Shown: one piece after another, positions 1 through 5,026 of the stretch
How the letters are laid out: each line of letters opens with the position of its first letter
Position numbering within the stretch: position 1 is the first letter of the stretch
Origin: MGNI01 sp964353875
GTDB lineage: Bacteria > Chloroflexota > Anaerolineae > Anaerolineales > E44-bin32
Assembly (NCBI GenBank): GCA_964353875.1
Contig: CAYGXU010000168.1
Span: 1-5,026, forward strand
DNA length: 5,026 nt
Direction of reading: 5' to 3'
The notes under the pieces: generated by a model
The model's database searches: none
What the model saw: the letters and a program-made list of their open reading frames with translations, nothing else
What the model was told of the DNA's origin: nothing
Translations under genes and position numbers: made by a program

Positions 1-710
1 AACATCACCATGTGGCCAGCATTTTCAACTAAGACCAAAGATGAATTCGGGATTTTCTGCACCAGGTGCTGGCTATATTTAGGCGGCGTTAATTTATCCT
101 CCCCACCACATACCACCAGGACGGGCACAGTGATTTCAGCAAGGCGCTCCATCATGTCAAAATGATCACATGCCATGAAATCCGCATGGATCGATTCCGG
201 CCGGGCGTCCGCATAGCGAGCCTTGCCCAAATCGAGGAGACGTTGGTCTGCATGTTCACTGAACGCCCACTGGGTGATCAAATCCACCGCCTGAGGGTAG
301 CGCTCGGCATCGGCTGTGAGTTCCAGAATCTGCGGACGCACCCGCAGCCTGCCGCCGGTCCCTACCAGTACAAGACCCGCAACTCGTTCCGGCATCTCCA
401 GGGCCATTGTCTGTGCGATCGCTCCGCCCATGGAATGCCCCACCGGGATTACCTTCTTTATATCGAGGGCATCCATCCAGGCCCTCAAGCAGCGAGCGTA
501 TTCTTCAATGCTATCCGAAGCCTTGCCTTTTGATTGGCCGTGTCCGGGCAGGTCAACGGCGTAAACCGTTACCGCTTTCATTCGGCGGATCTCGGGTGGC
601 CAATGAAGGTGTGTCCCCCCCGCGCCATGGATCAATAACAACGGTGGCAGAAGTTTCGCCGAAGCTCCACCATCGGAGTGTGTGTAAAATAGATCGGCTT
701 TAACCGGCAC
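1..710 (-). CDS. alpha/beta hydrolase, C-terminus cut by window edge
   Basis: The minus-strand frame gives 236 complete codons before running off the left edge with no stop, so only the extreme C-terminus is missing; family members are usually about 250-280 residues. The fold is clear: an oxyanion-hole loop HGAGG at residues 28-32, a DLPGHGQS turn near 53-60, a nucleophile elbow GHSMGG with Ser93, a helical cap region at roughly 118-190, the acid in GGEDKLTP (Asp205) and the catalytic His233 in AGHMV. The full Ser-Asp-His triad is therefore present. It is a soluble, probably cytoplasmic enzyme with no signal peptide, of the esterase, lactonase or C-C hydrolase type; the substrate cannot be told from sequence. 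The GTG start is chosen because AGGA lies 8 nt upstream and the first in-frame Met (44) is already inside the fold. It starts 4 nt after the trxB stop, which suggests translational coupling with trxB. Confidence 0.93.
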   Translation of the reverse strand, partial: MPVKADLFYTHSDGGASAKLLPPLLLIHGAGGTHLHWPPEIRRMKAVTVYAVDLPGHGQSKGKASDSIEEYARCLRAWMDALDIKKVIPVGHSMGGAIAQTMALEMPERVAGLVLVGTGGRLRVRPQILELTADAERYPQAVDLITQWAFSEHADQRLLDLGKARYADARPESIHADFMACDHFDMMERLAEITVPVLVVCGGEDKLTPPKYSQHLVQKIPNSSLVLVENAGHMVM

Positions 711-714
711 TGGT

Positions 715-1638
715 TTATTCCTGTTCTTCCAACCAACGTTCAGCCATAATTGCGGCGGCACAGCCTTGACCAACCGAGGTTGCTATTTGACGATAGAGAG
801 GGTCCTGGATCTCGCCGGCTGCAAAAACACCTGGAACACTGGTCATCATACGTTCATCCGTCACGATATATCCCCGAGCGTCCATCTTTACTTGATCGGT
901 GAAGAGATCAGAATTAGGATAATGGCCGATGAAGATGAAAACGCCATCGGTCGCCAGTTCCGTCTCCTCATTGGTCTTCACATTACGGGTGTGGACCGCC
1001 CTGACTTTCTCCTCACCCAGGATCTCCTCAACGACACTATCCCAGATAAAGCTGATCTTCTCATTGGCGAAGGCGCGTCGCTTCAAAGCCTCGCCGGCAC
1101 GAAGCTCGTCGCGCCGATGGATAACTCGCACCTGATTGGCAAAGCGCGTCAGGAAGAGACCCTCTTCCATGGCGCTATCCCCTCCGCCCACAACGACGAC
1201 ATCCTTGCCTCGGAAAAAGAAGCCATCACAGGTAGCGCAAAAGGAAACGCCACGTCCAATTAACTTCTCCTCGCCTGGCACTCCCAATCGGGTGGGAGAT
1301 GCTCCCGAACAAATGATAACCGCCTTGCACTCAAAGGTCTCCCCGTAGGTTTTAATGATGAACGGCGGGCTGTTTCGCAAATCGACTTCAGTCACTTCAT
1401 CGATTAACACTCGCGCACCGAAGCGCTCAGTTTGTTTCTGCATTAAGTCGACCAACTCGGGTCCCGTTGTCCCCTCTGGGAACCCGGGGTAATTCTCTAC
1501 CTCACTGGTGATGGCGATCTGCCCACCCAGTTGGCTTCCAGAGATGACGAGGGGATTCAAGTTCGCACGCGCAGTATAGAGCGCTGCCGTCAAACCTGCC
1601 GGGCCCGAACCGATGATGATTACCCTCTCTTTTTGCAT
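715..1638 (-). CDS. trxB: thioredoxin-disulfide reductase
   Basis: This 307-residue flavoprotein moves electrons from NADPH through FAD and a redox-active disulfide to oxidised thioredoxin in the cytoplasm. Its length is normal for the low-molecular-weight bacterial type. In order one sees the FAD-binding GSGPAG at 10-15, a GSQLGGQI segment at 34-41, the active-site CATCDG with Cys134 and Cys137, the NADPH-binding GGGDSA at 151-156, and HRRDELRA at 174-181, whose arginines in the Escherichia coli enzyme hold the NADPH 2'-phosphate; NADPH preference is thus expected. The C-terminal FAD motif reads AAGEIQDP (274-281), with Glu where E. coli has Asp, a conservative change. No thioredoxin gene is in view. 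The ATG follows a good AGAGGTGAT ribosome site. It lies 29 nt after the small zinc-ribbon-like gene and 4 nt before the hydrolase, so the three are probably co-transcribed. A related ferredoxin/flavodoxin-NADP reductase is ruled out by CATC. Confidence 0.97.
   Translation of the reverse strand: MQKERVIIIGSGPAGLTAALYTARANLNPLVISGSQLGGQIAITSEVENYPGFPEGTTGPELVDLMQKQTERFGARVLIDEVTEVDLRNSPPFIIKTYGETFECKAVIICSGASPTRLGVPGEEKLIGRGVSFCATCDGFFFRGKDVVVVGGGDSAMEEGLFLTRFANQVRVIHRRDELRAGEALKRRAFANEKISFIWDSVVEEILGEEKVRAVHTRNVKTNEETELATDGVFIFIGHYPNSDLFTDQVKMDARGYIVTDERMMTSVPGVFAAGEIQDPLYRQIATSVGQGCAAAIMAERWLEEQE
719..722 (-). promoter_or_regulatory. ribosome binding site of the hydrolase, inside the trxB end
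   Basis: On the minus strand AGGA sits 8 nt before the GTG at 710 and overlaps the last codons of trxB. It is a short Shine-Dalgarno match, but it supports the GTG start, for which no nearby in-frame ATG competes. Confidence 0.5.
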
Positions 1639-1644
1639 GAATGC

Positions 1645-1653
1645 ATCACCTCT
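1645..1653 (-). promoter_or_regulatory. ribosome binding site of trxB
   Basis: AGAGGTGAT on the minus strand matches the 16S anti-Shine-Dalgarno well, with 8 nt between its AGGTG core and the ATG at 1638. Another ATG lies 8 nt upstream but is out of frame with the reductase, so this site fixes the 1638 start. Confidence 0.75.
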
Positions 1654-1667
1654 TCGATTTTATAATT

Positions 1668-1913
1668 TTAATGTTTGGAGGTATTTCTCTTAGACTTGAT
1701 TAAATCTGCAACGGTATGTCGCAACCACCAGACAGGCGCCCTTGTGGCAACCCGACCTTTCGCATCCATCAAAGGGCGTCGACAAGGATCATTCGGATCA
1801 CCAAGACGACAGGTGAGCAATTCCGAACCATCCTTCAAACACCGACCTGTGGAATTGTAGGCCTGCAAACACCGCGGGCAGAGGTAAATCTGCTCAGCCT
1901 CCCCTGCACTCAT
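1668..1913 (-). CDS. small cysteine-rich zinc-ribbon-like protein, function unknown
   Basis: The protein has 81 residues and no function I recognise. It carries CPRC (Cys12, Cys15), then Cys25 in CLKDG, and Cys35 and Cys44 around a GDPNDPC segment. The pattern CPxC-x9-CxxDG resembles half zinc ribbons found in many uncharacterised bacterial proteins, where the Asp of DG occupies the position of a fourth ligand; zinc binding is inferred. The C-terminal part (about 60-81) is basic, with WWLRHTVADLIKSKR, and has no membrane segment or signal peptide, so a cytoplasmic location is likely. The frame is open 12 codons further up to an ATG at 1949, but that ATG has no Shine-Dalgarno, whereas the ATG at 1913 has a perfect GAGGAGG 6 nt away; I therefore choose 1913. 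It precedes trxB by 29 nt and follows the kinase by 67 nt. A redox or regulatory role tied to trxB is possible but unproven. Confidence 0.78.
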   Translation of the reverse strand: MSAGEAEQIYLCPRCLQAYNSTGRCLKDGSELLTCRLGDPNDPCRRPLMDAKGRVATRAPVWWLRHTVADLIKSKRNTSKH

Positions 1914-1919
1914 CGCTTC

Positions 1920-1926
1920 CCTCCTC
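1920..1926 (-). promoter_or_regulatory. strong ribosome binding site that decides the start of the small Cys-rich gene
   Basis: GAGGAGG on the minus strand stands 6 nt before the ATG at 1913. It is the best Shine-Dalgarno match in the window and lies downstream of the alternative ATG at 1949, which argues that the shorter 81-residue product is the real one. Confidence 0.75.
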
Positions 1927-1980
1927 AAAAATTCGTGAAGAAATACCATTCGACCGTTAAGGTCTTTTTATAATCAAAGG

Positions 1981-3753
1981 TTATTTCACAGTTAGTCCTC
2001 CCGCTCGACGGAGTTTCTCCGCGCCATGTTCCGTCAACGGGACAACCACCGTAATACGAGTCCCCGCTCCCTCTGCAGATTCCAAAACGAAATGCCCATT
2101 CACGAGCTCCGCCCGTTCGCGCATGTTCACCATTCCCAGGCTCCCCCTTTGGGCATAATTAGTGTCAACGGCGCCCACATTGAACCCAACGCCATCATCC
2201 TCAATTTCAAGGAAAAATAATTCCTCCTCATTCCTTAAACGGACCCAAATATGCTCTGCTTGAGCATGTTTGGCTGCGTTTGTAACCGCTTCCTCAACGA
2301 TGTAGAACACTACGCCCTGCTTTCCCATTTCCAGACCTTCTACCACCCCGGTTTCCGCTTCAACAATGACATTCTGGCTGTGAGTTTCTCGCATTTTCTC
2401 GGCAAACTGCCTCAATGCCACGACCAAACCCTGCGATTCTAGGATGAGGGGGCGTAAAGTGAAGAGCATATGACGGATCTCTTTGGTCGTCCTTCGAGCA
2501 AGATCCTCTACTTTGAATAACTCCTGAGAGGCAGCCTTCTGATCCTTTTCTAACAATCGACGTGCAAAATTGATCCTCATTGCTAACGCTGCCACAGATT
2601 GAGTAGGTCCATCATGCAGGTCCCTTGCCAGTCGGTTGCGCGCCTCCTCTTCAATTTGCATGATGCGTTCCTTCTCCTGTTCCAGTTCACGATAAAGACG
2701 GGCATTTTGTAAGGCGACCATGGCTTGTTGTGCGACCGCCTCCAACATCTCCACACGTTCCGAGTCAAAATAATCCAATTCCGAAGAACCAAAGAGGAGG
2801 ATCCCGTATGTATCCAATCCCGCCCTGAGGGGGATGCAAAGTAGGTGACGGCAAGGACGAAAGCCCACCAGCCGACTAATTTCCGGATCACGAACAGGAT
2901 TCCGTCCAATGCAGGGATCGCCTGTGGAACAAGCCTCCCCGATCAAGCCTTCTTCGCCCGGGAGTGTCACGCGCCAATCCGCATGGGTCAGCCGTCTTCC
3001 CGAAACTAATCGTAACTGGTCTCCATCATACATCAGCAACCCGCCTACCAGTTGATCCCGTTCCGGTTGCGAATCGGAAAGCGCATTGGCGCTGATCTCA
3101 AGCGACATACCAAGCACTCGCTCGTAGTTTAAAGTCGCATTCAATTCTGCAACCATGGGAAATAGAGCTCGGAAACGCTGGCGCTGTTGCTCTGAATCTA
3201 CTGGAGAGAAATCAGAGAGTGGTTTGTCTTTGGACACCATCCAGCGTATCTGTTGCGCAATTTGTCCAATGGCACTGGCCGCCAGCATGATCACTCCCAC
3301 ATACATTCCCAGGGGGACCAACATCCAAAAACCGACCCCAGAAAGCAGCAGACCCACTAGAGCAGATGCCACAACTCCCAATGTGGCAATCCCTACTGAA
3401 CCGATCAGTCCGAAAGAGAGACCTGCATCCAAAACACCCACGAGCAAAGAGGACCATAATGGGCTGGAGAAAAGACCGGAAATCGAAATTAAAACCAGGG
3501 CGAAAACTATATCAATGGCCGCTCCCCCCCAACGCATTGGACTTGAATGCCAACCTTGGGCTCGAGCGAGCGGCATAGCAACGGAAAAACCAAACCAGAG
3601 CACGATCACGATTGCGACGCCCAGTGATAACCGATTCCGTGATCCTGCGACAAACAATAATGACACCAACCACATGACGCGTATGCTGGTGGTAAGCCAA
3701 TCTAACCCGCTCAGGGAGGGCCAATGGATCTTTCGCTCCATAAGTTCAATCAT
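1981..3753 (-). CDS. membrane sensor histidine kinase, GAF plus HisKA_3 type (NarL-system family)
   Basis: The 590-residue protein has about six hydrophobic segments in its first 170 residues (roughly 19-37, 43-62, 75-94, 99-120, 121-140, 142-165), then a GAF-like sensory domain at about 200-350, a coiled linker at 352-372, a dimerisation/phosphoacceptor helix with LARDLHDGPTQ (His380), and a HATPase domain with the N-box EEAVTNAAKHA (Asn492), DDGVGF at 519-524 and a GSLGMVNMRERAE lid at 537-549. It should autophosphorylate His380 and pass phosphate to a LuxR/NarL-type response regulator, but none is in this window. The signal is unknown; the integral-membrane part has no large extracellular loop, so sensing within the membrane or through the GAF domain is likelier than through a periplasmic domain. 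The GAF domain holds four Cys (275, 281, 301, 306). The start is uncertain: neither Met1 nor Met5 (3741) has a good ribosome site. It lies 76 nt after the metalloprotease-like gene. Confidence 0.94.
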   Translation of the reverse strand: MIELMERKIHWPSLSGLDWLTTSIRVMWLVSLLFVAGSRNRLSLGVAIVIVLWFGFSVAMPLARAQGWHSSPMRWGGAAIDIVFALVLISISGLFSSPLWSSLLVGVLDAGLSFGLIGSVGIATLGVVASALVGLLLSGVGFWMLVPLGMYVGVIMLAASAIGQIAQQIRWMVSKDKPLSDFSPVDSEQQRQRFRALFPMVAELNATLNYERVLGMSLEISANALSDSQPERDQLVGGLLMYDGDQLRLVSGRRLTHADWRVTLPGEEGLIGEACSTGDPCIGRNPVRDPEISRLVGFRPCRHLLCIPLRAGLDTYGILLFGSSELDYFDSERVEMLEAVAQQAMVALQNARLYRELEQEKERIMQIEEEARNRLARDLHDGPTQSVAALAMRINFARRLLEKDQKAASQELFKVEDLARRTTKEIRHMLFTLRPLILESQGLVVALRQFAEKMRETHSQNVIVEAETGVVEGLEMGKQGVVFYIVEEAVTNAAKHAQAEHIWVRLRNEEELFFLEIEDDGVGFNVGAVDTNYAQRGSLGMVNMRERAELVNGHFVLESAEGAGTRITVVVPLTEHGAEKLRRAGGLTVK

Positions 3754-3785
3754 AACCGCTTCAACCCGGTTTGCAATAGAATCAC

Positions 3786-3812
3786 ATGGAGAAAGTCTGA
3801 AAGACCTTCCAT
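3786..3812 (-). repeat. imperfect inverted repeat (hairpin) between the metalloprotease and kinase genes
   Basis: On the minus strand ATGGA pairs with TCCAT at the outside, and AG-GTCT pairs with AGAC-TT inside (one G-U), around a 3-nt TTC loop, leaving a 2-nt bulge on the 3' side. The stem is therefore about 11 bp. No U-run follows it, so it does not look like a standard intrinsic terminator; it may be a processing or attenuation hairpin, or chance. Confidence 0.35.
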
Positions 3813-3829
3813 CAATCTATGATGCTCAA

Positions 3830-5026
3830 CTAGCGGAATGTTGGATAAAGGGCATAGATTGCATCCATCATCGCGGAACCTGGCGTTTGAAGCCACAAGG
3901 TCTCACGCCCTGAATGAAAAAGACAACTCATTTGATCGCCCGCCTGCCAACATTCGCCGCCTGCATGGTCCGCTCTAGCACCCTGATATCGCCCTTGTAG
4001 ATACCCACGCATTGCTGTTAAGAACTCCTCAGTATCTAGATCCTCATCCCAAATCCAATGCGCCAATAATACCGCCTCGTACGTTTCTTCATTAAGGAAC
4101 ACTAAATAATGATCCCCTCCCCATCCGCGCGCGGCGGCCAGAGCCATGCTATCTTCCACCTGAGCTTCTACATCGTACGCATACGCCAGGACCAGGTAGG
4201 TCATCCACTCGCCTAAGGTATCGTCTGCTATTTTTCGCCAGCTCGAACCCAATATATCCCCAAGAGCAGGATCTAACATTACAAGTGGGCTTTCCCGATT
4301 GAGATACTTCTCTGGATGGAGAATCTGCTCCGTACTCTCCGGCGGTTGGCGGTAGGCCTCATTTACGCTGGACCATGCGCCTTGTTCGTAAAGGTACTTC
4401 ACAAATTCCGGCCCTCTCACATAGGGTAATTCCACATCCTTGGAGGCAAATGGCGGAGGGGATTCCTCGGGGAGGATCTGCTGCGGCGGACGGTAACGAA
4501 GGATGTCACGATAGTCTTCTGGACTGGCGTACTGCTCCAACCATTGATTCATCAAGAGGACAGCATCGCCCTCGATGAGGGCTTGAATGGCCTTACACCG
4601 ATCCTGGTTCCCCTCACAACGCGGATATATTGAAAAACTTTGCAAATCGAAATGCTGATCCACAAGCGCATGATCGTATTCATGTGAGTAGATAAAATGC
4701 TCGATGCCAGAGAAGCGAAGGCCGACCACAAATACCTGCTTGGTATCCGGGAAATAAAAACCACCCAAACTGTCGGTGAAGCTGTTGAGAATATTGGTTA
4801 ACAAATCATAATTCGGTCGGATCAAGCCCAGCGCTTCCATAATAATGGCGTCATCATTGAGGCTCTCGATAGAACCTTCTTGAGAAAAATAATAGCGCTC
4901 CAGGATCGGACGGATATCCGCCTTTGAGATTAAATAATGCTCGACTTCGCCTTGAATGGCAAGACCGCGTAAATCAGCCACATGTTCTTGGATGAAATTC
5001 ATTTCCGCAATCGCAGTGGGATTGGG
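3830..5026 (-). CDS. zinc metalloprotease-like protein (HExxH, gluzincin-type), N-terminus cut by window edge
   Basis: The frame stays open to the right edge: 8 codons precede the first visible ATG (5002), and that ATG has no ribosome site, so the true start and any signal peptide lie outside. Counting from that Met, HEYDH at 107-111 is a HExxH zinc site with Glu108 as expected general base, and Glu144 in ALIEGDA fits the third, gluzincin-type zinc ligand 33 residues after the second His. Further segments, FYFPDTKQVFVV (82-93), STEQILHPEKYL (223-234) and AARGWGGDHYLVF (290-302), recall conserved blocks of an uncharacterised protein family I associate with Chloroflexota and relatives. Four Cys form two local pairs (129/136 and 351/360), which would suit disulfides in an exported protein. 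No substrate is known. The kinase gene begins 76 nt downstream. Peptidase activity is inferred from motifs only. Confidence 0.85.
   Translation of the reverse strand, partial: PNPTAIAEMNFIQEHVADLRGLAIQGEVEHYLISKADIRPILERYYFSQEGSIESLNDDAIIMEALGLIRPNYDLLTNILNSFTDSLGGFYFPDTKQVFVVGLRFSGIEHFIYSHEYDHALVDQHFDLQSFSIYPRCEGNQDRCKAIQALIEGDAVLLMNQWLEQYASPEDYRDILRYRPPQQILPEESPPPFASKDVELPYVRGPEFVKYLYEQGAWSSVNEAYRQPPESTEQILHPEKYLNRESPLVMLDPALGDILGSSWRKIADDTLGEWMTYLVLAYAYDVEAQVEDSMALAAARGWGGDHYLVFLNEETYEAVLLAHWIWDEDLDTEEFLTAMRGYLQGRYQGARADHAGGECWQAGDQMSCLFHSGRETLWLQTPGSAMMDAIYALYPTFR

Noticed and set aside
162..533. A 123-codon plus-strand open frame opposite the alpha/beta hydrolase.
   Set aside because: The minus-strand hydrolase has a complete catalytic triad over the same bases; the plus-strand product resembles no family.
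766..1263. A 165-codon plus-strand open frame opposite trxB.
   Set aside because: It is the antisense shadow of a clearly functional thioredoxin reductase.
1655..1670. AT-rich TTATAAAAT just ahead of trxB as a possible promoter.
   Set aside because: A transcription start placed from it would fall in the trxB ribosome site, and there is no -35-like hexamer at a suitable distance.
1952..1969. GACC-GTTAA-GGTC followed by TTTTT on the plus strand, resembling an intrinsic terminator.
   Set aside because: The stem is only 4 bp, no plus-strand gene ends there, and on the minus strand, where the kinase ends, there is no U-run after the stem.
1967..1995. TATAAA on the minus strand as a possible -10 box for the small Cys-rich gene and trxB, about 55 nt before the 1913 start.
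   Set aside because: The hexamer at 17-nt spacing (CTAACT) matches the -35 consensus at only about three positions, and the region is AT-rich, so chance is a sufficient explanation.
3155..3913. A 252-codon plus-strand open frame opposite the kinase N-terminal half.
   Set aside because: It lies wholly over the antisense of the membrane and GAF segments and the kinase upstream gap, has no recognisable domain, and its composition (many Pro, Thr, Ser, Arg) is that of a shadow of hydrophobic codons.

Overview
This window looks like an ordinary chromosomal segment of a Gram-positive-like or deeply branching bacterium of moderate GC content. The zinc-metalloprotease-like protein at the right edge and the style of the LHDGPTQ sensor kinase resemble proteins I associate with Chloroflexota (Anaerolineae-like lineages). 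That placement is an inference from family resemblance, not a search result.

All five recognisable genes lie on the minus strand and fill almost the whole window. In transcription order (right to left) they are: (1) a zinc-metalloprotease-like protein with HEYDH and EGDA motifs, whose N-terminus lies beyond the right edge (3830-5026); (2) a multi-pass membrane histidine kinase with GAF, HisKA_3-type and HATPase domains (1981-3753); (3) a small cysteine-rich zinc-ribbon-like protein of 81 residues (1668-1913); (4) thioredoxin reductase TrxB (715-1638); and (5) an alpha/beta hydrolase read from a GTG start, whose C-terminus lies beyond the left edge (1-710). The gaps are 76, 67, 29 and 4 nt, so the last three genes, and possibly the kinase too, could be one transcript. 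No stretch of 300 bases lacks a gene.

TrxB keeps the thioredoxin reduction pool charged with NADPH electrons. The kinase probably senses a signal through its membrane segments and GAF domain and phosphorylates a NarL-type response regulator, but none is visible here. The metalloprotease has two local cysteine pairs and no cytoplasmic-looking N-terminus in view, so it may be exported. A shared redox theme (TrxB, a Cys-rich small protein, four Cys in the kinase GAF domain) is possible but speculative.

I see no RNA gene, mobile element, CRISPR array or clear promoter. The points most worth a second look are the uncharacterised metalloprotease, the kinase without a visible partner, the small Cys-rich protein next to trxB, and an imperfect hairpin ahead of the kinase.
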